Source: Struthio camelus
Lineage: Eukaryota; Chordata; Aves; Struthioniformes; Struthionidae
Direction: 5' to 3'
Length of the DNA: 64,000 bases
Assembly: GCF_040807025.1 (NCBI RefSeq)
Contig: NC_090954.1
Coordinates: forward strand, 18,232,501-18,296,500
In this document: positions 13,305 to 23,921 of the stretch, piece after piece
Layout of the letters: the number at the start of each line of letters is the position of its first letter
Position numbering within the stretch: the stretch's first letter is position 1
Notes under the pieces: generated by a model
What the model was told of the DNA's origin: nothing
Databases searched by the model: none
Seen by the model: only the letters and a program-made list of their open reading frames with translations
Position numbers and translations under genes: made by a program

Positions 13305-14215
13305 GGCGCAGCAGCGGCGGCCGGGCTGTGCGGCGGCGGGCGGGAGCGGCGGCGGTGACGGCGGCGGGCGGGCCGCCCTGCCCTCGCCTGACGGGGCGGG
13401 CGCGCCGGCGGCGGCGGCTCAGCGCTGCCGCTCCGTCTCCTGACCGGGGCCGGCGGCCAGTGGGCGTCGGGCTGGTCAGAGCGGCGCCGACGAGCTACGC
13501 CAGGGAGGCGGGCAGCGCGGGCGGCTCCCGCCCGAGCGGAGACATCGGAAAGGAAAACGCGGTGGCGGCTGGGGGGGAGAAGGGGGGGGGAGCAGAAAGC
13601 AACGGCGGCGGCCGTCACTGGCTCTCTAGGCGGGGCACGGCATCAGTTCCGGGCCGCCGCCACCGCCGGCGAAGCCCGTCCCTGGGCGCGGAGCGGGGCA
13701 GGGCGGCGCCCGGCCTGCGCAGCCCCGCGGCGCGGGGGCGCCGGCCCGGCGCAGCCCGGCTCCGGCGCGTCAGGGGCTGCCCGCCGCCGCGGCCCCTCGA
13801 GGCGGGAGGGCGGCCGCCGGACGAGGCCCCCGCCGAGGCGGACGCTGCGGCAGCGGCGGCCCGGCGCGCAAGATGGCGGCCGGCACCGGGAGCCGCCGCG
13901 GCGCCACACAATAGGGCGGAGGCAGCGCAGCGGCTCCCTGCCCCGCGCGCCGCCCGCTCCGCCCGCCCGCCCGCTCCGCCGCTGCCGCAGCGCTGCCCTC
14001 CGCCCCGTCACGGGGCCGCGCAAGGCGCGCCGGGAGCCGCAGTCCGCCCGGCCCGAGCCGCCGTGCTCTGCCTACACCTCCCAGCGGCCCGCGCGCCGCT
14101 ACCACCGCCTACCGCTCCCGGCGTGCAACGCGAGCGCGGGCTCCCGCCTTCCTTCCCCCCCCCCCCAACACCACCCCCGACCCAGAGCGGCCCCAGTCAC
14201 CCCACGGGCCGGCGG

Positions 14216-14220
14216 CCAAT
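14216..14220 (+). promoter_or_regulatory. CCAAT box (NF-Y type)
   Basis: CCAAT sits in the favourable context GGCCAATCAG, with GC boxes 35-70 bases away. NF-Y works in either orientation, so this fits a CpG-island promoter for PANK3 or a divergent transcript. Confidence 0.5.
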
Positions 14221-14270
14221 CAGGAGGCGCGACCTCCCCGCGCGAGGGCTCGCGGGGGCGGGGCTGCCCG

Positions 14271-14284
14271 CCGCCAGGGGGCGG
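14271..14284 (+). promoter_or_regulatory. CTCF-like / GC-box composite site
   Basis: CCGCCAGGGGGCGG matches the core of the known CTCF consensus (CCRCCAGGGGGCGC-like) and overlaps an Sp1/KLF GC box (GGGGGCGGGGC). Which factor binds cannot be decided from sequence. Confidence 0.45.
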
Positions 14285-14515
14285 GGCGAGACGGGCCGCG
14301 CCCCTCGCGCCACCCGGCGGCCTCGCGCGGCGCTGTGTGGAGAGGGGGCGGGCGCGCTGCGCGCCCCTCACGGTCCGCGGTGGAGTCTCGCCCGGGGGGG
14401 GGGGGGAGCTCGCTCCCCCCGCGCCAGCCGCCTTCCCTGCGGGGAAGAGCGGGACCGCCTGCCGCATGTGTCAGACGACCGGCCACCCCTCACCCGCCCG
14501 CCCCGGGCCGTTTCT

Positions 14516-17500
14516 GAACGGGGCTGTTCCGAGATCTCACAATGACGTCGTTACCGAAGCAGCCTTTTAAACCGCTTCTGAGCGGTAACTACTGCTGCGA
14601 CTGCCCTCACAGCAGCGCGTCAGTGGATGAAGTCAAGAGAGCTTCAACGTTACTTTCCACTGAAGGTCCAAATTGTGTGTGCTACAAAATAGCGTGGAGG
14701 AAGCAGCTTGGAAAAATTGCCCCTTTTATTTGCTGGTGACTGGATTCCAGTAAGGACATGAGCAACTCCTGGCCTTCAGGAAGCGTTCCCTCAGTTAGTG
14801 CAAGGATAGGCTGACGTTTAATGCCCCGTGCCGAGAGGCTCCCCAGAGCCTCTGCTCGTGCTGGGACGCTGGCGGGGAGCGAGCCGTGGCGGGGCGCGCC
14901 AGGGCGCTCACCTCACTCACAACCTCACGCACGTTTTGCAACGCGAAGCCACAATGGAGCAGAGACCCATCTTTCTTTTTTTTTCCTCCTTTGTGATGAA
15001 ATGCCAGTTACTTTGATCTAGAATGGGTCTAAAAGTTTTGGTCCAGAAGAAGGATTCGGGCATCAACGGCATCTTCTTTCTTGGAATTTGAAGTTTGTCG
15101 ACGTCTTTGGAGTTTTGATCCTGCAGAAGTCTTGGCTGAAGTCACCCTTCCCGCGCTGAGGAAGACTCAGTCTCCAAGTTCCTGGACAAGTTGCTTTACT
15201 CTCTAAACTATTGTACCGAAACAGGAGCCACCACCTCTGCTATCCCCTCCCCAAACATACTCTAACACCTCCCGCACAAAACCAAACAACCTTTGCTTAG
15301 TCTTGGTTACAAGCACCTAACTTCAGGAAAGGCTTGGGGTGTTCGATCCCAGCAGAGGACAGTGGTCACGTACAACCCCAGGAAGGACAAAGGTTTCAGA
15401 TATAGGCTTGTCCTTGGTCCCTGCACATTAGGCATAGGCAGATCTCACCTTTGCTTGTGCCCTACAAGGGAGCCCAAATGCCTCACTAAGCGGTCTGCAA
15501 TCTGTGTTGAACACCCGGTGCTTCAGTGGGTCTCATTCTAAAACCTGGCATAAAAGGCTCTTTATGTATTTTTCCATCCTTTTTACATATCTTTCTTTCA
15601 TCCCGAATTGTGCAGAAAAGAAAATAATTGTACAGAAAAGAAAGCTGCCATGTGGATACCATCTCTCCTATTTATCATGTTTCCTTTCTGAAATGTCTGT
15701 ATTTGGAGAACTTACCCTGAAGTCTTAACATTTACTTCTTGCCCTTTAAAGGAAGTTAACAGTCTATTAACAAAGCGGTGTGATTTGTTCTCTCTTCCTG
15801 TAAGTCACATGTAATTGTGGGAATTCCCACAAGTTTTTCTTAAAGAGAGGAAATTTTGGTGTGGTTTTTTTTTGCGGTTTTTTCACTGTAATGTAACTTG
15901 CTAAAAACATAAAATGACATTGAAATTTTAAACACAAGCATTTACATATTAGGAAATACAAGAATTTAGCTGCTACCTGGAAATTAAATTGTGCCTTTTC
16001 ATAAATATACAGGTGTGGTTATTAGATACAGTCTTTAATTTCCTGCCTGTCTCCAGAATATGCAGTGTGGAACGTTTTATGTAAAATGATCTATCATCAG
16101 AATATAAGGAAAAACAAATCAAGCTGGAATCCCACCTATCTCCAATCTATTCTGAACTAGAGGTTTAGCTCAAACTAGGAGTTTTAACATTGAAGTCTTG
16201 TGACAGGCTAAGAACATTCATTAATTTGCAGATCGAGTTGATTATAGGGTATAAGCACATTTAGATGGGGGGTATTTGTACTTCAGCCACCAGGCTGCTT
16301 TGGTTATCCCATTAGTAGAAATACAGGCATATGAAGGTGAATTTATGATCAGCCAGAAGTACAAGAAATGTAGTTCAAAACATGGCTGTGACTCTATGCG
16401 GGTGGCTCTGAATGGACACCTGTTTCAGAAACCCGACCTCAGAGGTGGATTATAAAGTGCAGTTTCAAGTACTGATCTAGGAATAATAACAAGATCACGA
16501 CTTTCCTGTCATAGTTCATCCTGACTAAATTCAGCTCAAACACTCTGCTGTCCCACTGAACTAACCTTACTGGCTCGGACAATGGCACATGTTCATATTT
16601 AGTAGTCTCGTCTGCTTCAGAAGTTAAATTATGTATGTTCTGGCAAACCTTGCACTGAGTCTTTTAAAATGCTTTTAATTCCCTTCTTATGTAGTTAAAC
16701 TGTCTGTGTGTAATATAGGTGTAGTGGAGCGAGCCAACAATGATAGCCGTTTCCATGTGCCTATTGTTACAACTATGCTAAAATAGCGTAAAGTGGCCCT
16801 GTGGGATGAAACCACATGAGTGGATTCTATATGAAAGCTATACCTGAAGGCAAGAACATATATATTTTTTACATGCATTATTTTCACAGATGTTTTAAGG
16901 ACAGACCAAAATTATTGTATTGCTGCATCAGAATCTCATTTAGTTACTAGTATGACCAGCTTGCTACATCTGGATGTTAGTGCCTCAGAACCATGTTTTG
17001 GTATTTGTCTCAATGTAGTTAAATAAATAAGCAAAAATTCTACAATTCAATGAGTGCTTCACCTGCAAGAAAGGAGAGCAGTTTAAGAGATAAAGATATG
17101 CTGGGGAATAATTAAGAGGGTGTAAGCTTATAGTAAGTCCTTGCTGTTCATACTCTTACCACATGTGAAAATGAAAATAGGACAAGCAGCTACTGTGCTA
17201 CAAAGTCCCAGTGTAGATTATCTTGCGGTATTTTGTTCCCGTAGGCCGGCCTTGCCAAGTATCTGAGGCAGGGCTGAGTAATTTGCCTGTCATTAACACT
17301 TCTCAGTGGAGGAACCTGGTCTCAGTTGCTTAGCATGTCACAAAATTTCAGTTGCTTGATTGAAAGTTTCATGTTTGTTGTTTGCCCTCTGATAGTTCCT
17401 CTTCAATCTATTTTTTTTAAGCTTCATATCAAACTATTTCCAAGGATGAGGCTAGGGGAAAATAACCCTGCCCTGGAGCAGGGACTTGAAATGTTGCCAG

Positions 17501-19010
17501 GGTGGTAAAACTTATACCTAAGCTCTGCTTCTTCTCTCTTTGCAGAATTTCATCCACTCAGCTAGCACAGGACCGGCTGGAGCTGGGTCTCAGCACTGGA
17601 GACAAGGTGAAGGGGAAGGATGGAGGTGCCAGGTTTGACGCGGGAGGGGGAGCCAGATGTGGCCTGTCCTCCACCAGTGAGGCATGGCAGGAGGACAGAG
17701 GTGGAGTGGCTTGGTAAAAGGCTGCCCCTAAGTGATAGGGTAGCTGAAAGTCTAGGGGCCATTGAAAATGTAAAGACTGACTCCCCATGGGTTTTGAGCT
17801 ATTCCCCTGAACACAAAGCTGTTGGGAGATCCTCTGAGACACGTTTAACCTTTCTCCCATCCTGTCATCTCTGAAGTAGGAGTTGTACTATTCCCCCCAG
17901 GTAAGACCTAACATTTGTAAAAGGTTATTCTTTCAGAAAAGGACTGATCCTTGTGCCATGGGGACAACAGTCATAGTAGGAAGAGGCAGCATGTCAGCCA
18001 CAGACTACCTTGTGGCTCACTTAACTCTGCAAGCGCAAAAGCCCTGGGAAAGGAAAAGGTCGAGAGATCATGTAGGAACAAGATGCAAAGCTATGCAAGT
18101 CTGGAAGCAAATTCTGTTCCTCTTGCCTACGGGAATATACAACGTCCCTGTGTGTAATGGTATAGTGTATAAGCATCCTTACACTATTAAGTATTGTTTG
18201 TTTAGTACGTGTGCTCACAACTGTGTGCCTCAGGAGTTTGTGCCTGCCCAAAAGGCTTTCCGAGGGCTGAAGGTGCCTCAGTGAACCCCTGGGCTTTCCT
18301 GCAGAAGCCAAGCGTAGGCTGCCAGTATGTATCACGGTTGGATAATAAACACTAAAAGCACGCAGTGATTACACCTCAACGTGTGTGAGCAAATAACAAA
18401 AGAATTAGAGTAGAAATAGCAGAACTGGCTGTTTTCCTATGAAGTACTAGCACATAAGGAATGGTGACACCGTCATCATCGTGACACTGCCCTGAGGCCA
18501 TGGTGCTACTTAGGCACCAGCTGCCCAGCAGGTCTGTGCAGACATCCTTCATCCTGCTACAGCGCTGCTGGTGCCAAAGGAGCACCAGGAGACAGTGCTG
18601 GCCACCCTTGGGGCTCCTCCACCCTCCCAGGGCTCCTCCCCACACGAGGGCTTGGCAGGTTCGTCCTCGCACCGCTGGGCACCTCAGGTGAAGAGCGATC
18701 TGGTGAGTACAGCACCTCTACGACACGTTCTTGTTCAAGGGACTGGCAGAGGCTTCTTGCTTCACGAGACCGATATGAACAACACTAGGAAGTTCACAGC
18801 AGAAGACCAAAAAACTGGAGAAATTATTATTTAAAACACCCCAGAAAAATGCATCTATCACATATAAAGATGTTAAGACGTCTAATGAAGACTTAAAAGA
18901 GCATAGCGTTATTTGTCGAAGGAAAACGTTCGCAAGAGAGAGAAGTCCATCCTGTACTGTCAGCTAAAAGCTTTCTCTAAAACTACCTACATTATCATCT
19001 TATCGTACCA
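14516..19010. other. Intergenic sequence upstream of PANK3
   Basis: Mostly unique sequence without recognisable genes. A GC-rich patch at about 14820-14935 carries several GTGAG donor-like words on the minus strand. ORFs at 17.5-18.7 kb are short, overlapping on both strands and show no recognisable protein features. No tRNA, snoRNA or repeat was recognised. Confidence 0.6.
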
Positions 19011-19014
19011 TTTC

Positions 19015-19660
19015 AAAACACGGCCTCTCCGCAAGCCTGCGCCCCCAAGACTTTGCTCGCTCCTCGCTGCGCAGGGGTTAACGCTGGCTCTGGTGCAGCG
19101 GTGGCGGCGCCCTCGGTGCCGGGAGGCCTCTCGCCCTGCGAAGCGAACCGCTCACGGATGGGATATTGTTTGAAGGCAATAACTGCCGTTTAGGGTCAGC
19201 CTAAGCCTGAAGGGAACCGCTGTACGCGATGCAGCGTTTTTAATTCTTGTCCCACCCGTTCCCGACGGGCGCGCGGCTGCCGCCCCGAGCGCTTCGCCCT
19301 GCTTCCTCCGCTGGCGGGGCCCCGGAGCGATCCCTCAGCGACGCCCCAGGCTCGCCAAAACCCAGGCGGTCCCCGCCGGCGCGGCCTGCTTGCCCGCTAA
19401 AGAGCGGGTCGCGGGCCCCGCAGGCGACCAAGGCAGACCCGCGTGGCGACCGCCTGCCCGGCCCCCCCGCCAGCGAGGGCTGCCACACGCAGACAGGATG
19501 GAGCGTTTCTGCAAGGCACCAAGGTGATCTCCGGCGGCCCGGCAAGCGGGAGGAGAAACGAGCGTGTTTTATCCCGAGTCCAGAGGGCTCGCCCCTCCGC
19601 TGAGGAGCCTCCTCGCCCGCCGCGAAGCCGTAAGCGAGACCAGACAACTGTCGTGCCAAC
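19015..19660. promoter_or_regulatory. Orphan CpG island between PANK3 and SLIT3
   Basis: About 650 bases rich in CG dinucleotides stand out from AT-rich flanks. The island begins near the run of CGGCCTCTCCGC-type sequence at 19021 and ends near the CGCGAAGCCGTAAGCG segment at 19620. It is 5 kb upstream of the PANK3 island and about 1 kb beyond the likely SLIT3 3' end. Both strands carry ORFs, including a 145-codon ATG-initiated one on the minus strand (19677 to 19240) made mainly of Gly, Ala, Arg, Pro and Ser; its composition follows the base composition and I do not call it a gene. It could be a lncRNA promoter or an enhancer-type island. Confidence 0.6.
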
Positions 19661-20573
19661 CAGTGGCTTTGGCCCATACCTGGAAACGTTTGAAGAGCTC
19701 CTGCTAGCGTTTTTATTGGGCTCAGCTGGGTTTGCTTTAGGTGGAACTATGACCGTTTGCTACAATTACCTAATTAACCTTCCTAGTCCAGGCTTAATGA
19801 TGCTCAATAAGCTCAAGTATTTTTTTTATGGGCTGAATGCTGTCACCAGTCTTGCACATAACGGCAGAGCAAACCCTAACAGCTGTAGTTTGAGGCATAC
19901 TTGGCAATCTGTGTGAGCGTTATGTAGGGACACAGGCAAAGGAAGGCCGAGCACTGGTGGCGGTTTAGTTTGTTTTTGCTGTTTTCATTCGGTGCTGAGG
20001 GTGGAACATCGTGAGCAGACGTGGTCTGTTACCGCTGGGTCACTAACAGTAACCAGCCAGAGCAGCAGCTGCGAATCTGACCTAACCCCTGTGTCAGGAC
20101 ATCACGAGATCCCTGCTGGCTGGATGACTCCTGCTTTCCCACTTAGTATCCTTTTCAGGCCCCGAATTCCCAATATTCCTTCATTTAGGCTACCGTTCAG
20201 TTAATGAGGGTATTTTTGCTGCAGGCCTTTTTCAAACAGCTACAAAGAGAGCGTTTACTTGAAGGAAATGCCCACGCTCAAAAACTATGTGGCTTAATTC
20301 ATGTGTGCCTATAAGGCTGCTAAAAAATGAAGCTGGGATGCCATCAAATTCTGTTATCACTGTTAATACTGTTTTTTGAGTTTAACTACAGCTGTTCTCT
20401 GACTGGAGTTGTCCGAGAGGAACGTGTGTTGCCTCTATCACTTCCTGCGTGCCACCTGGCTGCTGTAAAACTCACGTAGTCTGAACGGTCACAGTCAACA
20501 CCGCAAATACACGTAGCGAGAAATAATCTGCATCACAACACAGGGTATCTTACAATCTTCCATAACCCAACGA

Positions 20574-20579
20574 TTTATT
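20574..20579 (-). terminator. SLIT3: Candidate distal poly(A) signal AATAAA
   Basis: On the minus strand AATAAA is followed 30-45 bases later by TGTGTTGTG, a good GU-rich downstream element. It is my best guess for the distal SLIT3 end. Confidence 0.4.
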
Positions 20580-22864
20580 TAAACTTACATCACAACGAGA
20601 ATCTATTAATAAAATACATCAGTTCACACCAGTCTGCATTGCCTTTTTTTTTTTTTGAGGGTTAGCATCTTTCTTCACTTTATATTAAAACTTTATAGAG
20701 GTAAGAACTACTGTATTGTACTGGCAGTAGTTGAAATCTGTTGTAAGTTTAGGTAGGTTACAGAGGAACTTTCAGAGCTAATTAACACTCAGTTGACCTC
20801 ACATTTTTGGCACATCTGAATGCTTTTTTTTTTTCTTCTTAACATAAAATAATTCTATAGCAAGTCATAGAATTGTTGACATAAAGCATCACTAGCCAAG
20901 GGCAAGTGCTGCCTAAAAGCATACAAAAATTGCATCATTTGGTTACAGAATAGATACTCTCTTTTCTTTGTCCCAAGGCTTAGCATTGAAATAAATGCCT
21001 TGACAGAAAAGGGCCAGGAACAGGGCCAGCCTTGCTGAGCTGTTGCTGGTCACTTTGCTGCAAGGCTTCGGTTAAATAAATCCCAGAGTGACGTGTTAAC
21101 AAGATGTTGATGGCTTTTTCCCTTGCCAGTCAAAGTCATTCCTTTTAAAGCACCCTCAAGCAGGTCTGGTGAGGCCAAGAGTGAACGTTACCTCCTTTCT
21201 CGGATGTGCTGCTGCTCAAGGGACAAAGCGAACGCAGTTTTGGTTACCGTTCGAGAAGGGCAGTTCAGTGGCTGCAAACTGTGCGGTGCAGCACACGGAG
21301 GGCTTGGCAGCTGCTGCTCGGTCTGGAGGTCGTCTACCTGGCGTAACGGCAGCCGCCTCTTTGGAAATTAAAATGTATTAAGCAGAAATATAACATTAAT
21401 GGTAGTGTTGCGCCAGGCTCATCTTTACACAAGCATTTGCAGTTACTTGCACATATTTTTAAAATCTGTAGGTTGTGGGCTTGGGTGATTTTTGTTGTAC
21501 ATTATAAACTCCAGCTGCTTTAAGCATCTAACATTATATTCAAAATGAAAAGAAGATCATTGTACTTTACAACTAGGGTTATTTTTTTCCCCTGGCTCTT
21601 GAACTGTACTGTTTCAATCAGATTTTGGCACATCAGCTCGGGATTGTTCTTTGTTTCACTGACTGCAGGCTCTACATACCGGTATTTATTTTGAAAGACG
21701 GCTATTGTATTGATTATGTCCCTTCTGCTCAACTTGCTCTGGAAGTAACAAAAACACATGAATGAACTGCTGTGGTTAAGCAAAGATTTAAAGAGCAGAA
21801 GAACGCTATGCACGTTAGGGCTTTTTGGTTGTACGACGGCTACACAGTCACTATCTTTAACGGGAAATAAACATTTGTACTTTTCATGGCAGGATTTCAT
21901 TTGTGCCCCTTTCCAAAGCCTCAGACAGACACAAGCACTAGTTACTTGATTCAGCTTTCCTACTCATCCTTGCTGCTAAAGCCCCTGATGTAAAATTTTT
22001 ATGGTGAGACCAGTGACCATTCCCAAAAGGGGCTTAGGTCTTCTGGAAATAAGCTGTGACTTTACCCCTCTTACAGAAGAAGACACTGAAGAAAGGACCA
22101 TAATATTTGCTGTACTTGTAAAAGAAAGAAATTACACTGATAACTGCACTGATTTGAACAGCTACTAATAGGGACACGCTTGAAGGTTACAGTAGGAGAA
22201 ACCTCAAGGTACTCTGCACCTGCCAAAAACCCTCCAAAAATCAAACTCACTCCCAAAGAGTCAGTTTTTGCCTCACGTTCACAGTGAGAATTTATCCCTG
22301 CATTGACTTCTGCTTCGTGTTCAGCATTCGCTCCATACACACTGCTGAAGTTAACGGGAGTACTTTGGGAGAAACAAGTGCAGGACGTGCAATAGGACGG
22401 AAAAGCTTTGGCTGCATTGGTCAATCCGCACCAAATGTGAGAACAGAACTGGACGTAGCTGTAAAGTCTCTCCCCATGCAAAGAGGAGAGGTGCTGCTGC
22501 GATGGACGAGTAGCGGATGAAGAACATCAGTCACCTGGATATAGTGCAACTTCTGCTCATTTAAAAGGCTGTGGAAAAGCAGCCATCTGCTCGGTACAAG
22601 AGTCTTGACGAACAGGCAGCTACAGACCAGATTACATCTTGGCTGAAGTGACAGAGTTAAACGCGTTACGCAGTAGGTAAATCTGGCACCTGTAATGTTT
22701 TCATGCTCTCTGTGACCTTTGCCAGCTAAAGTGTCAAGGCGTCAAGGCGACAAGCAGTGCATTCCTTATATTTCATATACAAAAAAGGGCTCAAGGCTGG
22801 GAGCAAGAAGGCACAAACCTGGGAAATAACATAGGTGAGGAGTTAACACAAAATTAGTATGTCA

Positions 22865-22870
22865 TTTATT
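22865..22870 (-). terminator. SLIT3: Candidate intermediate poly(A) signal AATAAA
   Basis: On the minus strand AATAAA is followed by ATTTTGTGTTAACTCC, a U/GU-rich downstream element, about 0.8 kb after the stop codon. Confidence 0.35.
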
Positions 22871-23568
22871 AGGCATTACTTAGCACTATTTCACATTTTG
22901 CCCCCAATTTCCCCAAAGCAACATATATTCCCCACTTCCTTTCCCTTTGGCCCCCTCTTTTGGATAAAGCTGCCTGTGCTCTATAGATACAGTTGCTGAA
23001 GAATATATTGTGAACACAGATAAATACAAACATACACAGCAAAAATGTATTATAGTATTACAATATTCAAATAATGAAGTTAGCCTTAAGCTATGGCAGT
23101 GCCTACGTGCTATGGGGAACCGATTCAAGAATATCAAGCTGAGCCACTGTACAGGAACAAAACAGCATCAGCAGTGGTAGGCAGGGCTAGGGACCGAGAG
23201 GGAGGCTTTTTCAGGTGCCTGAATAAGCGAGATGGCTGTCAGTTATGGGGATCCACTTTCTTAGGAGACCTACCCAGAAACTCGGAGATTTCTTCAGCCT
23301 GGATCAATTCTGCGGCAGGTCCTTGGAACACCTTTACACTTGTCCATTGTGCATACATATAAAGTCACCCCCACGTTTTTCCTGTTAGGCTATGTTTTCT
23401 TTATATATTTTTTTTAATTTTAGCTTTTTTTTTTCTTACAACTGTTAAAAAAGTTTCATGGTAAAAATAACTCACTATATGATACATATACCCAAAGTGG
23501 TGCGATACTTTATATAATAAAAGATGAAAATAGTCACTTTCCATAATAAAAATAAGTTCTATTTTTTG

Positions 23569-23574
23569 TTTATT
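23569..23574 (-). terminator. SLIT3: Candidate proximal poly(A) signal AATAAA
   Basis: On the minus strand AATAAA lies 109 bases after the stop codon, followed by U-rich sequence (CTTATTTTTATTATGG). It would give a very short 3' UTR. Confidence 0.3.
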
Positions 23575-23682
23575 TTACAATATACTTAATAATTCTTTTC
23601 TTCTTCTTCACTCTGAAAGTAAATAGGTCCCGTTTGGATAGCGCTTCTGAGTCGATTAAAGTGGCAAAGACTGGAGAATGGC

Positions 23683-23921
23683 TTATAAGCATTTTGAGCA
23701 GCCGCACTCCACATGTCTCTCCAGCTCTTCCATGAAGGTGGAGCCATCGGCACACTGGAAGATGTATTTCCGCCTTTTGCTGCGCAGAGGGACGCAGCAG
23801 TGCCCGTGGCTGCAGCTGCCGCGGCACTCCATGCGGGGCACCTTGGAGGCGCTGACGCACGACGTGTAGCCCTGCTGCTTACGGATGACTTCTCGAATGA
23901 TCTCGCCTTGGCAGAGATTCT
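23683..23921 (-). CDS. SLIT3: SLIT3 last coding exon: CTCK cystine-knot domain and stop
   Basis: The exon encodes the C-terminal cystine-knot (CTCK) domain of SLIT3, recognised by the conserved core [12 protein letters not shown], the basic SKRRKY segment, FQCADGS and the closing ECGCSKC before the TAA stop. Ten cysteines are visible from NLC to CSKC. The acceptor TTACCAG ends at 23922. The first two bases finish a Glu codon begun in the upstream exon, giving CDRENLCQGE at the junction. The ENLC...[13 protein letters not shown] sequence is SLIT3-like and differs from the SLIT2 equivalent, which favours SLIT3. The CTCK domain is used in the family for dimerisation and heparan sulfate binding outside the cell. 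No frameshift or lost cysteine is seen. Confidence 0.96.

Larger units (their letters stand above)
13060..14515 (-). promoter_or_regulatory. PANK3: PANK3 CpG-island promoter and 5' UTR
   Basis: About 1.4 kb of very GC- and CpG-rich sequence surrounds the PANK3 start codon and extends upstream of it on the minus strand. Visible motifs: a YY1-type CAAGATGGCGGC at 13869-13880, a CCAAT box with GGCCAATCAG context at 14214-14223, GC boxes at 14254-14264 and 14276-14286, and a CTCF-like CCGCCAGGGGGCGG at 14271-14284. A CRE-like TGACGT at 14543-14548 lies just outside. No TATA box is evident, so initiation is probably dispersed; I cannot place the transcription start, but roughly 13.5-14.0 kb is likely. 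The long ORFs here on both strands start with GTG or run through G/C-rich low-complexity sequence and are not genes. Confidence 0.85.
20555..23682 (-). other. SLIT3: Probable SLIT3 3' UTR
   Basis: Sequence follows directly on the SLIT3 stop codon (23683-23685). It is AT-rich with no further exon of the gene. Minus-strand AATAAA signals occur at 23569-23574, 22865-22870, 21685-21690 and 20574-20579; the last and the 22865 signal are followed by GU-rich stretches, as expected for cleavage sites. A 3' UTR of up to about 3.1 kb is plausible for SLIT3, but the true end is not determinable here. Confidence 0.45.

Noticed and set aside
13328..14545. A 405-codon plus-strand ORF across the PANK3 CpG island
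   Set aside because: It starts with GTG, not ATG, and is low-complexity Arg/Ala/Pro/Gly in sequence where stop codons are rare; all frames on both strands are open here.
19443..19916. 157-codon plus-strand ORF with a hydrophobic segment, over the orphan CpG island
   Set aside because: Starts with GTG; the second half runs into ordinary AT-rich sequence and no homologous protein is recognised.
22071..22481. 136-codon minus-strand ORF in the probable SLIT3 3' UTR
   Set aside because: TTG start and no family resemblance.
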